Assembly: GCF_003946325.1 (NCBI RefSeq) | Contig: NZ_RHNT01000001.1 | Coordinates: 62,001-126,000, forward strand | Reading direction: 5' to 3' | Length of the DNA stretch: 64,000 nt | DNA from: Companilactobacillus furfuricola | GTDB taxonomy: Bacteria; Bacillota; Bacilli; Lactobacillales; Lactobacillaceae | Part shown: positions 26,269 to 36,147 of the stretch, one piece after another | Position numbering within the stretch: position 1 is the first letter of the stretch | How the letters are laid out: each line of letters starts with the position of its first letter | The notes under the pieces: model-generated | Database searches by the model: none | Seen by the model: the letters and a program-made list of their open reading frames with translations, nothing else | What the model was told of the DNA's origin: nothing | Translations under genes and position numbers: made by a program

Positions 26269-28188
26269 ATGAATAAATCACCAAAAAGAAGATTCATTGG
26301 TGGATTTGATGGACTACGGACATTAGGTGTAATTGGCGTCATTATGTACCATTTGAATCCAACTGTCTTTTCTGGTGGGTACTTGGGTGTACCTATCTTT
26401 TTCTTAATTTCAGGTTATTTGATCACAGATCATTTCTTTAACACCGTCGATGCGGGTGAGAAATTTTCTTTGAGTAACTTTTACATTAAACGTGTCCGCC
26501 GCTTGTATCCGGGATTGTTATTCGTTCTATTGGCATCAGGAGCATACATTGTCTTGTTCCTGAAGAATTTGCTCTATCATTTGGATCAAATTTTTGTAAC
26601 GAACGTCCTCAATGTTTACAATTGGTGGCAAATTTTCAATGGTCAATCATATTTTGAAAGATTTGCTAACAATGAGTCACCATTTACTCATTTGTGGACT
26701 TTATCGATCGAAGGTCAATTCTACATTGTTTGGCCTTTGCTTTTATTACTTTTCATCAAACTAGGAATGAAGAAGAGTCGTATTTTTTGGTTTGCAATGA
26801 TCGTGTCAGTTATCTCAGCTATTTGGATGGCTATTTTATATCAACCTGGTGTTGATCCTAGTCGTGTTTATTACGGAACCGATACTAGATTGTTCTCCAT
26901 CTTGTTAGGTTGTGGATTAGCTATCATTTGGCCAGCTGAGAAACTGAAGGTTGGCGTTATGAAGGGTGATAAGGCTATATTGAATATTATTGGCTTACTG
27001 TCGTTTGCTTTGATGGTATTCATGATTTTTACAGTCAAGGATTCATCTGCCTTCTTGTATCGTGGCGGTATGTTTATTTTCTCTGTGGTCACAAGTATCT
27101 TTATTGCAGTGATTGCTCATCCAAGTGCTATTTGGGATAAGCTATTATCTAATAAGCTTTTCCATTATATTGGAGCTAGAAGTTATGGCCTTTATTTGTA
27201 TCAATTTCCAGTAATGATTTTCTTTGAATCAAAATTCAAGAATATCGCTGATCATCCGGTCCTCTATCCAGTCATTGAAGTGATCTTGATTTTCCTTATT
27301 ACTGAATTTTCTTATCGTTTCGTTGAAAGACCACTTGCCAAAGCTAGTTGGCAAGATGTTAAACGTTTCTTCACCTCATCAACAGCTACTAGCCGCGTTT
27401 TGGCGATCGTCATTGCCTTGATCGTAGCTACTGGTGGCTATGGGGTCGTCAAAGCTACGTCAGCACCAAAACCAGATGCTAATAATAGTAAGTTGGCTAA
27501 GACGATCAATAAGAATACTAAGAAAAATGATAAGCGCAACAAGAAAGCTATCGAGAATCTTAAGAAGAACAAAGATAAGGGTAGTACTGGTGAACTCACT
27601 TCTGAGCAAAAAGCTAAATATAAGAAATTGGCTAAGACTCATCCAGTCAATGAAGAATTTGAGAAGTATGGACTTTCTCAATTTGATCTTCAACGCCTAA
27701 AAGATCTCAAACTTACCGGTGTCGGAGATTCCGTCATGGCTGATGGCTTGGACAACTTTAATAAGCTGTTTAGTGATGACAAAGTGGTCATCAATGCTGA
27801 AGTTAGCCGTCAACTGTCGGCTAGTGTTGATATTTTACGTCAATACAAAGATCAAGGCGTCTTAGCTCCTAACGTCTTAGTAGGACTGGGAACTAATGGA
27901 CCTTTCACTGATGAGCAATTGGACGAAGTTATGAAGTTAGTTGGACCGAAGACACATGTCTTCTGGATCAATGTTTTCGTACCAACTAAGCCATGGGAAA
28001 AACCAGTTAATGAGCTCTTGGCGAAATCACAGAAGAAGTATAAGAACCTTTCAGTCATTGACTGGAATGGTTATGCTAAAGGACATCCTGATTGGTTCTA
28101 TGATGACCAAGTTCATCCAAATCCGGATGGTTCAATGTATTATTCTTCATTTGTAGTCAAAGAGATATTGGCCGACTTAGATAAATAA
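26269..28188 (+). CDS. OatA-like O-acetyltransferase (acyltransferase-3 plus SGNH domain)
   Basis: A membrane O-acetyltransferase of 639 residues, resembling OatA, which acetylates peptidoglycan and gives lysozyme resistance. Residues 10-360 are the multi-pass acyltransferase-3 domain, starting GGFDGLRTLGVIGVIMYHLN. A helix at about 375-395 is followed by a Lys- and Asn-rich linker. The extracellular SGNH esterase domain carries Ser488 in GVGDSVMADG and the Asp613/His616 pair in DDQVHPNPDG. It lies 21 bases after obg. The acceptor (muramic acid or another wall sugar) is inferred. Confidence 0.88.
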   Translation: MNKSPKRRFIGGFDGLRTLGVIGVIMYHLNPTVFSGGYLGVPIFFLISGYLITDHFFNTVDAGEKFSLSNFYIKRVRRLYPGLLFVLLASGAYIVLFLKNLLYHLDQIFVTNVLNVYNWWQIFNGQSYFERFANNESPFTHLWTLSIEGQFYIVWPLLLLLFIKLGMKKSRIFWFAMIVSVISAIWMAILYQPGVDPSRVYYGTDTRLFSILLGCGLAIIWPAEKLKVGVMKGDKAILNIIGLLSFALMVFMIFTVKDSSAFLYRGGMFIFSVVTSIFIAVIAHPSAIWDKLLSNKLFHYIGARSYGLYLYQFPVMIFFESKFKNIADHPVLYPVIEVILIFLITEFSYRFVERPLAKASWQDVKRFFTSSTATSRVLAIVIALIVATGGYGVVKATSAPKPDANNSKLAKTINKNTKKNDKRNKKAIENLKKNKDKGSTGELTSEQKAKYKKLAKTHPVNEEFEKYGLSQFDLQRLKDLKLTGVGDSVMADGLDNFNKLFSDDKVVINAEVSRQLSASVDILRQYKDQGVLAPNVLVGLGTNGPFTDEQLDEVMKLVGPKTHVFWINVFVPTKPWEKPVNELLAKSQKKYKNLSVIDWNGYAKGHPDWFYDDQVHPNPDGSMYYSSFVVKEILADLDK

Positions 28189-28204
28189 TAGATAGGATTT
28201 TTTT

Positions 28205-29131
28205 ATGGAATTAGAATTTTTAGGAACAGGAGCTGGAGTTCCTTCCAAAGGAAGAAACGTTTCAAGTACAGCTTTGAAATTACTTGATGAACGAAATGAA
28301 GTTTGGCTATTTGACGTCGGTGAAGCAACGCAACATCAAATACTACAAACGACAATTCGGCCAAGAAAGATCACAAAGATTTTTATCACGCATTTGCACG
28401 GAGATCATATTTTTGGTTTACCTGGTTTATTGTCTAGTCGTGCTAATCAAGGCGGAGAAAGTCCGTTGGAACTATATGGTCCCGTAGGCCTAAAAAGCTT
28501 TGTTGAGACATCTTTGGCAGTGACAGGTACAAAATTAGGTTACAAGATCAAATATATCGAAATGAAAAACGGTGGAGAAATTTTTAATGACAAGACTTTC
28601 TCAGTCTATGCTGGAAAACTTGAGCATCGGATCACTTGTTTTGGCTATCGGATCGTGGAGAAACCGCGGACTGGTGAATTGTTGGTCGATAAATTGAAAC
28701 AGTATCATATTCCTAACGGACCGATCTACGGCAAGCTCAAAGCTGGCCAAGAAGTTACCTTGGAAGATGGTACAAAACTTAATGGTGCGGACTTTATCGG
28801 TCCTGACAAGCCAGGAAAAACGGTTGCTGTGATCTCCGATACTAGATATACGCCAGAAATCGATAAATTAGTCGATCACGCTGATGTGATCGTTCATGAG
28901 TCAACTTTTTCTGAAGAAGAGAAGAAGATGGCTTATAATTATTTCCACTCAACTGCTTCTCAAGCTGCTCGAGTGGCGAAGAAGTGTCATGCCAAAGGTT
29001 TATTACTGACTCACATTTCCGCTCGTTATACGGGAAAGTCGGCCTTAGCCTTGCAAAATGAAGCTAGAAAGATTTTTGACAATAGTCGAGTCGTCAATGA
29101 TTTTGATATTTATGAGGTGCCATTCAACTAA
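28205..29131 (+). CDS. rnz: Ribonuclease Z
   Basis: The zinc endonuclease that removes the 3' trailer of tRNA precursors. It has 308 residues of the metallo-beta-lactamase fold, with [12 protein letters not shown] as the main metal motif, the GDT-like ISDTRYT and HESTF segments, and [13 protein letters not shown] followed by LLTHIS. It is 16 bases after the acetyltransferase gene in the same run. Confidence 0.95.
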   Translation: MELEFLGTGAGVPSKGRNVSSTALKLLDERNEVWLFDVGEATQHQILQTTIRPRKITKIFITHLHGDHIFGLPGLLSSRANQGGESPLELYGPVGLKSFVETSLAVTGTKLGYKIKYIEMKNGGEIFNDKTFSVYAGKLEHRITCFGYRIVEKPRTGELLVDKLKQYHIPNGPIYGKLKAGQEVTLEDGTKLNGADFIGPDKPGKTVAVISDTRYTPEIDKLVDHADVIVHESTFSEEEKKMAYNYFHSTASQAARVAKKCHAKGLLLTHISARYTGKSALALQNEARKIFDNSRVVNDFDIYEVPFN

Positions 29132-29152
29132 TCACAGAAATGAGGATTTGTC

Positions 29153-29950
29153 ATGGTTAATTTATTAGAAAAAACAGTTTTAGTCACTGGAGCTTCTTCC
29201 GGTATTGGTAAGGATGTTGCCATTCAGGCTGCATCAGCCGGAGCAAATTTGATTTTGGTCGCTAGGAACACTGAAAAGCTAGCAAAAGTCAAGCAGGAAT
29301 GCGTTGCCGTGGGAAGTGAGTATTCGAACCATTTTTATTTATCCATCGATATGAGTGATCCAGAAGCTATCGAACAAGGTGTAGAAACAGTCTACGATAA
29401 TTTCGAAAAAGTTGACGTTTTAGTCAATGCAGCCGGTTTTGGAGATTTTTCAAATTATTTAGATACTGACTTTTCGACTGTCGAAAAGATGTTTCGGGTA
29501 AATGTGCTTGGCTTGATGTTGATGACTAGACTAGTTGCTAGTAAAATGATCGAGAATGGCTCAGGACACATTTTCAATATCGGTTCAATGGCAGGAAAGA
29601 TCACAACACCTAAGTCGGCTGCTTATTCAGCTACTAAGGCTGCTGTTATTGGCTTTTCAGATGGTTTAAGACTCGAACTCAAACCATTCAATGTCTTAGT
29701 CACGACTGTTAATCCAGGACCAGTTGCAACCAACTTTTTTGATATTGCTGATCACACGGGAAGCTATATCAATTCAGTGAAACGATTCATTATCGATCCT
29801 GAAAAACTTGCGAGTGATATCGTCTCAACTTTCAACAAAAAGAAACGCGAGATCAATCGACCACGTTACATGGAATTAGCCAGTGTGCTTTACAAAATGG
29901 CACCAAGTGTGGGAGACTATTTAGCAGGGACGCTAGGAAATCGAAAATAG
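29153..29950 (+). CDS. Short-chain dehydrogenase/reductase
   Basis: A cytosolic NAD(P)-dependent oxidoreductase of 265 residues. TGASSGIGKDVA is the nucleotide loop, NAAGFG the stabilising motif, and Ser in NIGSMAG with YSATKAA form the catalytic set. It follows rnz by 21 bases, an order common in lactobacilli. The substrate is unknown. Confidence 0.88.
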   Translation: MVNLLEKTVLVTGASSGIGKDVAIQAASAGANLILVARNTEKLAKVKQECVAVGSEYSNHFYLSIDMSDPEAIEQGVETVYDNFEKVDVLVNAAGFGDFSNYLDTDFSTVEKMFRVNVLGLMLMTRLVASKMIENGSGHIFNIGSMAGKITTPKSAAYSATKAAVIGFSDGLRLELKPFNVLVTTVNPGPVATNFFDIADHTGSYINSVKRFIIDPEKLASDIVSTFNKKKREINRPRYMELASVLYKMAPSVGDYLAGTLGNRK

Positions 29951-29962
29951 GGGATTTTCATT

Positions 29963-30286
29963 ATGGATAAGAAAAGACAATGGAGATTTGTTATAGGTCT
30001 GATCATTGCTTTGATCGTGGTAATTTTTGCTATTTTGAATATTGATCCAGTAACGATCAGTTTTGGATTTACACGTGTTAAATTACCGTTGATCGTCTTG
30101 ATCATCGTGACCTTGTTATTAGGAGCTTTGATCACAGTTTTGTTAGCAAATACTGGTTCAAAGAAAAAAGACGATCAGAAGTTGACTCGTTCAGCTAAGA
30201 AGGAATTATCTAATGTTAAGATTTCAAATGATAACCAAATAGCGAATGCCTTGAAAGATAATCAAACAAAAAACAAACAAAATTAG
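29963..30286 (+). CDS. LapA-like (DUF1049) membrane protein
   Basis: A small membrane protein of 107 residues with two hydrophobic helices (about 8-27 and 40-62) joined by the DPVTISFGFTRVKLPLIVLI hairpin typical of the LapA/YciS family. The C-terminal 45 residues are charged and cytosolic. It is last in the run that starts with obg, 12 bases after the SDR gene. A role in envelope assembly is known for some relatives but not shown here. Confidence 0.8.
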   Translation: MDKKRQWRFVIGLIIALIVVIFAILNIDPVTISFGFTRVKLPLIVLIIVTLLLGALITVLLANTGSKKKDDQKLTRSAKKELSNVKISNDNQIANALKDNQTKNKQN

Positions 30287-30294
30287 ATTTTTGC

Positions 30295-30323
30295 TTGCCG
30301 TAACGGTATTATGATAGTATTAT
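30295..30323 (+). promoter_or_regulatory. rpmF promoter
   Basis: TTGCCG (30295-30300) and TATTAT (30318-30323) are spaced by 17 bases, with the start codon 52 bases downstream. Confidence 0.65.
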
Positions 30324-30375
30324 ATTAAACGTTAGATTTGATTAAGTAATATAAATATAAAGGAGCTTTTTAAAT

Positions 30376-30564
30376 ATGGCAGTACCAGCAAGAAAAACAT
30401 CAAAACAAAAGAAGCGTCAAAGACGTGGACATATCAAGTTGAATGTTCCTAACATGCAATTTGACGTATCAACAGGTGAATATCGTTTGAGTCACCACGT
30501 TTCACCATCAGGTATGTACAAAGGCAACAAAGTTGTCGATACTAAAAATGATGCACAAGCTTAA
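30376..30564 (+). CDS. rpmF: Ribosomal protein L32, zinc-free form
   Basis: A large-subunit ribosomal protein of 62 residues, beginning with the usual [19 protein letters not shown]. The two CxxC zinc pairs of the standard form are absent; the second region reads [13 protein letters not shown] with Ser and Met in their place. This is the C-minus type that works without zinc. AAGGAGC precedes the ATG, and it is its own unit with promoter and terminator. Confidence 0.95.
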   Translation: MAVPARKTSKQKKRQRRGHIKLNVPNMQFDVSTGEYRLSHHVSPSGMYKGNKVVDTKNDAQA

Positions 30565-30567
30565 TTA

Positions 30568-30600
30568 AAGAAGTCGAGTCTATATGGCTTGGCTTTTTTT
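30568..30600 (+). terminator. Terminator after rpmF
   Basis: AAGTCGAG and CTTGGCTT pair with G-T wobbles and lead into seven T. Confidence 0.7.
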
Positions 30601-30623
30601 GTATAAATTAATGGGGAATTACT

Positions 30624-31355
30624 ATGAAAAAGATAAAATACTTTCTGATTTTACTGATTCCAATTTTCTTCATGGTGCTGAGTGGTTGTTCAAAACTATC
30701 TTTAACAACTACTAAGGACCAATATCAAGCATCTGGCTTAGTCGCCGTGATCAAAGGGAAAGCTACTAAAGCTACTAAGTTGGTTTACACGCTAAATGGG
30801 CAAAAGCATAATATCAAAATGCACAATCATGAGTTTGCTTTGTCGATCCCGGTTTCTGATCGGAACCAAGATGTTAAAATCGTAGCTTCTGACGGGAACG
30901 AGTCAGCAACGAAGATCGTCACGATCAAGAAAGCTAAGCGTCTAGCTGATTATACTCAATTCGCTCAAATGTATAATTATTTTACTTTGTTAGCTGGACA
31001 GCCGACGGATCAAATTCCATTGGTAGCCCAAAATGGGATATTTAATTATAAGAAGAATGAGAACACCATTCTTCATTTTAATGTGCAAAATTCAGCCTTA
31101 ATGGGGATCGCCATTCAAGATTCTTTGACATCATTTAAGACGAAAGATGGCATCAAAAGCTTTGGACAGACATTATATTCGATCTCTAATTTAACTGAAG
31201 CTAACGGGAAAAAGGTTATGTCTAATTTGCAAAAACAGCTCAAGAACGCTAAAGATGGCAATAAGACTAATTTAAAACCGATCAAGTCGCATGGCGTGAA
31301 ATTTGATATCAATTTGTCGAGTGAAGACTTTTATGTATATGTAACAAAAGAATAA
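30624..31355 (+). CDS. Predicted lipoprotein of unknown function
   Basis: 243 residues. A type II signal peptide with the lipobox LSGC places the mature protein on the outer face of the membrane, anchored through Cys22. The next 70 residues resemble an immunoglobulin-like beta domain (VIKGKATKATKLVYTLNGQK, then ATKIVTIKKAK), as found in DUF-type surface proteins. The C-terminal part is predicted to be mixed alpha/beta. I do not recognise a named family. Confidence 0.75.
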   Translation: MKKIKYFLILLIPIFFMVLSGCSKLSLTTTKDQYQASGLVAVIKGKATKATKLVYTLNGQKHNIKMHNHEFALSIPVSDRNQDVKIVASDGNESATKIVTIKKAKRLADYTQFAQMYNYFTLLAGQPTDQIPLVAQNGIFNYKKNENTILHFNVQNSALMGIAIQDSLTSFKTKDGIKSFGQTLYSISNLTEANGKKVMSNLQKQLKNAKDGNKTNLKPIKSHGVKFDINLSSEDFYVYVTKE

Positions 31356-31356
31356 T

Positions 31357-31381
31357 GAAAGCCGTGTTCTTGGCTTTTTAT
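31357..31381 (+). terminator. Terminator after lipoprotein gene
   Basis: AAGCC and GGCTT pair across 8 bases, then a T run. Confidence 0.6.
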
Positions 31382-31393
31382 TTTGACCAAAAT

Positions 31394-31438
31394 AAAAAAG
31401 GATGTTTAAAATCGTTCGATTTTAAGCATCCTTTTTTT
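31394..31438. terminator. Bidirectional terminator overlapping the DUF2929 gene end
   Basis: The nearly perfect arms 31400-31414 and 31417-31431 are flanked by A and T runs on both sides. The stop codon of the minus-strand gene lies within it. Confidence 0.85.
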
Positions 31439-31616
31439 GTACATCTTTACTGTTATCTTTTAACATTAGTGGCACGATCATAAATATTACGGCAAATACG
31501 ATTGAAACAATCAATGTCATTTGGAAATTGTAGGTTTGTTGGTTTAAAGCTCCACCAATGAAACCAGCAACTTGACCTAAGACAATTGCCCAGAATATAG
31601 CTGCTATATATTTCAT
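31422..31616 (-). CDS. DUF2929/YjzD-like small membrane protein
   Basis: About 64 residues with two membrane helices, beginning MKYIAAIFWAIVLGQVAGFI and followed by a short polar turn (NQQTYNF). This resembles the YjzD/DUF2929 family of Firmicutes, of unknown role. The inner ATG at 31616 is preferred to that at 31625 for spacing from the weak AAGCGAG site and because the family starts at MKY. It is divergent from dnaE. Confidence 0.7.
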   Translation of the reverse strand: MKYIAAIFWAIVLGQVAGFIGGALNQQTYNFQMTLIVSIVFAVIFMIVPLMLKDNSKDVQKKDA

Positions 31617-31718
31617 TTTGTCCATCTCGCTTTCTATGATAGTTTAGCATAAATTAAGACTTTGCCCAATAAACTTTGAATTAATTTTGTTATAATTTTA
31701 ACTGAAGGGGGCCTCATA

Positions 31719-34700
31719 TTGCAAACACAATTACAAGTTATGAGCAGTTATAGTTTACTGCAAAGTCCCATTAAACTTTATGAACTAGTGGATCGTGCCA
31801 AGCAATTAGGCTATTCTTCATTGGCTTTGACAGATAACGACAATTTGTATGGATCTATCGATTTTTATACTTACTGTCGCAAAGTAGGGGTCAAGCCGAT
31901 CATCGGAATAACGATCCATACCTTAGGATTAATGGATGACGAGTCGGTCTATCCCTTGATCTTGTTGGCTAAATCAGATTTAGGTTATCATCATTTGATC
32001 AAAATCTCATCGTTAGTTTTATCAAGCAAGGATCATCTTAAACTTGCAGATCTAACTGATTATTTGCACGATCTTTTCGTAATTACCCCAGGCGATGATG
32101 CTGAATTGTTAAATGAAGAATTTGGCGTTGGGTTTGTTCAAAATATCAAGCATTTACTAGACGCCGATTCCCTCTATCTAGGGATCAATTTATTTTCGAA
32201 ACAAATTGCAAATGTCGCTAGGATCCGTCGAGTTGCAAAAGAGACCACTACTCCCTTAGTTTCTGTTAACGATGTACGTTATTTGGCGCCGGATGATGTC
32301 TTGCCGTACCAGGTTTTGAACCACATTAGAACTGGCGAGAAGATCGACATTGAAGCTTCTGATCAGTCAGGGCAACTGTATTTACGACCTCCAGAAGAAG
32401 TGGCCGCTGAGTTTGATAATTATGACTTGGATGAACCGATCCAAAACGCTGATAAAATTGCTGACCTTTGCAATGTTAAGATTGAGTTTAAGTCAACCGA
32501 GTTACCAGAGTTTCAGACGCCCAATAACATTTCTTCGGCTAGTTTCTTGAAACAATTGGCTACGAGAGGCTTGGCAAAAAGAATGAATGGTCAAGTTTCG
32601 CAGCAATATGTCGATCGTCTAACTTACGAATTAAATGTTATCGATGAAATGGGCTTTTCTGATTACTTTTTGATCGTTTGGGATGTGATCAAGCATGCTC
32701 ATGACGTTGATATCAAAACTGGCCCCGGAAGAGGATCAGCTGCTGGTTCTTTAGTTTCTTACACGTTAGGCATCACGCAAGTTGACCCAATCAAGTATGA
32801 TTTGCTGTTTGAGCGCTTTTTGAATCCTCAACGGGTAAATATGCCAGATATCGACTTGGACTTACCTGACGACCGTAGGGACGAAATGGTGCAATACATG
32901 CATGACAAGTATGGAGCTGACCACATGGCGCAGATCATTACTTTTGGAACATTAGGTGCTAAGATGGCTCTTCGAGATATTGCCAGAACTTTTGGACAGT
33001 CAACTTTTCAATTATCGAAGTGGTCAAATGCAATTCCCAAAGTACTAAATGTCACTCTAAAAGCTTCATTTGATGAATCCGAATCCTTGCGTCAATTGAT
33101 AAATGAGTCGAAAGAGAATAAACTGATTTTTGAGATCGCCAAACAGATCGAGGGGATCCCGAGACATTATTCGACTCATGCTGCTGGGATCGTCCTCAGT
33201 AAGAAACCGATGACGGAAATCGTCGCTGTTCAATTGGAAGATGACGGGATCAATTTAACGCAGCAAACGAAGAATAACGTTGAAAACCTAGGACTTTTGA
33301 AGATGGACTTTTTAGGGTTGAAGAATTTGACCATCCTCGATAAGTCGATCCAGATGATCTCGAATATGACAGGCAAGAATTTTCATCCGGAGCAGATCCC
33401 TTTGGATGACCAGCCAACGTTACAGCTATTTCAGCGGGCAGACACGGATGGAGTTTTTCAATTTGAATCTGATGGTATCAAGAGTGTTTTACGTAGATTA
33501 AAACCCACCGCATTTAATGATATCGTGGCAACAAATGCCTTGTATCGTCCAGGACCAATGCAAAATATCGATATCTTTATCAAACGTAAGCATGGTGATG
33601 AACCGGTTGAATATCCTGACCCTTCTCTGGAAGAGATTCTTAAGCCAACTTATGGAGTCTTAGTATATCAAGAGCAAGTCATGCAGGCATCATCAAAGAT
33701 GGCTGGATTCTCATTGGCTGATGCGGACTTATTACGTCGGGCGATCAGCAAGAAAAATGAAAAATTGATGAACGAAAACCATCAAAAGTTTGTCGAAGGT
33801 GCAGTTAAATTAGGGCATGATCGGCAAGCAGCTGAAAATGTGTACGATTATATTGAAACTTTTGGTAATTATGGCTTTAATAAGTCACATTCAGTGGCTT
33901 ATTCGATGATCGCTTTTTGGCTAGCTTACATTAAAGTACATTTTCCCAGTGTGTTTTTTACTTGTTTGATGAATTCCAATTTGAATAATGAGACGAAGAC
34001 GGCCAACTACATTCAGGCAGCTAAGGATCGTCAGATCAAGATTTTAAATGTTGATCTTAATTTGAGTGGCTATGAATTTCAAGTTGAAGATTCAAGTATT
34101 CGTTTTGGCTTTTTGAGTATCAAAGGGATGCGTCGTGATTTCTCACAAGCGATCATCAATGAGCGGAGCCAAAAAGGGCAATTCAATAGTATCTTGAATT
34201 TTTTGCAGCGGATCGACACCCGTTTTGTCAAGGCAGATTATATTGAGCCATTAGTTTTTACTGGAGCATTTGATCAATTCAATCGCAATCGTAAAGAAAC
34301 TTTGTTGGACGTAAGAGATCTAGTCGATAGCATCAAACTGGCGGGTAATAGTATTTCGTTGTTTGATACCTTGGAGCCGAAAAAGCATGAAGTTGATGAT
34401 TATACATTGACGGAGAAACTTAACCAGGAAAAGGAATTTCTTGGAATTTACGTCTCCGGACATCCGGTCGAGAAGATCCGCCAAAAGTTGCTGAATTTGA
34501 GCACGACTAAAATCAATCAACTTGACCAACACCTTGGTCAAAATCTTTATATGATCGGTCTGATCAGAAACATGCGAGTTATCCGTACTAAAAAAGGACA
34601 GCAGATGGCTTTTGCTACTTTGGAGGATGAAACAGGATCTATCTCGGTCACGATCTTTCCTCAACTCTTTAGTCAGATCCAAGATTTAGATTTGATGAAC

Positions 34701-35042
34701 CAGATCAAGGTGGTCGTCGGAAAGCCTAATGTTGGCCGGCGCGGTGATCTAGAAGTTATTGCTGATCGGGTAAATGATCCTAAACAATATCTTCGTACAT
34801 TACCGGATCAAGTCTTATACCTTAAAGTCCCAAAGCAATTAGATAGTCCGCAGAAACTAACGGATTTGTATAATCTGATCGAGACATCACGTGGTAAAGT
34901 TCCAGTCATTGTTTATCGGGAAACCAAGAAACGGGCAGTTTTATTAAAAAATAATCGCTGGATCGATTTTAATAAGGAAATTCAGGCAAAATTGATCCAA
35001 TTTTTGGGGCAAAAGAACGTTTTTCTTAAAAAAGGTAACTAA
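31719..35042 (+). CDS. dnaE: DNA polymerase III subunit alpha, DnaE type
   Basis: The replicative polymerase that extends lagging-strand primers in Firmicutes alongside PolC. It has 1107 residues: an N-terminal PHP domain (to about 210), a polymerase core with GPGRGSAAGSLVSY and catalytic Asp379 and Asp381 in MPDIDLDLPDDRR, a tandem helix-hairpin-helix region, and a C-terminal OB-fold (about 890-990). It starts at TTG after GAAGGGGG, with an extended -10 (TGTTATAAT) at 31688-31696. It sits just before pfkA and pyk, a common order in Bacilli. Confidence 0.97.
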   Translation: MQTQLQVMSSYSLLQSPIKLYELVDRAKQLGYSSLALTDNDNLYGSIDFYTYCRKVGVKPIIGITIHTLGLMDDESVYPLILLAKSDLGYHHLIKISSLVLSSKDHLKLADLTDYLHDLFVITPGDDAELLNEEFGVGFVQNIKHLLDADSLYLGINLFSKQIANVARIRRVAKETTTPLVSVNDVRYLAPDDVLPYQVLNHIRTGEKIDIEASDQSGQLYLRPPEEVAAEFDNYDLDEPIQNADKIADLCNVKIEFKSTELPEFQTPNNISSASFLKQLATRGLAKRMNGQVSQQYVDRLTYELNVIDEMGFSDYFLIVWDVIKHAHDVDIKTGPGRGSAAGSLVSYTLGITQVDPIKYDLLFERFLNPQRVNMPDIDLDLPDDRRDEMVQYMHDKYGADHMAQIITFGTLGAKMALRDIARTFGQSTFQLSKWSNAIPKVLNVTLKASFDESESLRQLINESKENKLIFEIAKQIEGIPRHYSTHAAGIVLSKKPMTEIVAVQLEDDGINLTQQTKNNVENLGLLKMDFLGLKNLTILDKSIQMISNMTGKNFHPEQIPLDDQPTLQLFQRADTDGVFQFESDGIKSVLRRLKPTAFNDIVATNALYRPGPMQNIDIFIKRKHGDEPVEYPDPSLEEILKPTYGVLVYQEQVMQASSKMAGFSLADADLLRRAISKKNEKLMNENHQKFVEGAVKLGHDRQAAENVYDYIETFGNYGFNKSHSVAYSMIAFWLAYIKVHFPSVFFTCLMNSNLNNETKTANYIQAAKDRQIKILNVDLNLSGYEFQVEDSSIRFGFLSIKGMRRDFSQAIINERSQKGQFNSILNFLQRIDTRFVKADYIEPLVFTGAFDQFNRNRKETLLDVRDLVDSIKLAGNSISLFDTLEPKKHEVDDYTLTEKLNQEKEFLGIYVSGHPVEKIRQKLLNLSTTKINQLDQHLGQNLYMIGLIRNMRVIRTKKGQQMAFATLEDETGSISVTIFPQLFSQIQDLDLMNQIKVVVGKPNVGRRGDLEVIADRVNDPKQYLRTLPDQVLYLKVPKQLDSPQKLTDLYNLIETSRGKVPVIVYRETKKRAVLLKNNRWIDFNKEIQAKLIQFLGQKNVFLKKGN

Positions 35043-35049
35043 TTTTTGT

Positions 35050-35063
35050 TTAAAACGTTTTCA
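35050..35063 (+). promoter_or_regulatory. cre site upstream of pfkA
   Basis: TTAAAACGTTTTCA matches the CcpA consensus at 13 of 14 positions. It lies upstream of an extended -10 (TGTTATATT, 35088-35096), centred roughly 46 bases before the likely start point. That position suits CcpA activation of glycolysis rather than repression. Confidence 0.65.
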
Positions 35064-35142
35064 ATGCTACAAAGAATGTGAAAAAAATGTTATATTTTAT
35101 AAGGTTTTGTTTTAGAATCAAATAAATTTGGAGTGTGAATAA

Positions 35143-36102
<960 letters not shown>

Positions 36103-36147
36103 AGTAATTAAATATTTCATCTAATAATAATTGGAAAGAGGATTCTA

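Noticed and set aside
32350-34682. Long frames inside dnaE in other frames or antisense
   Set aside because: They overlap a full-length, motif-complete polymerase gene and have no start signals.
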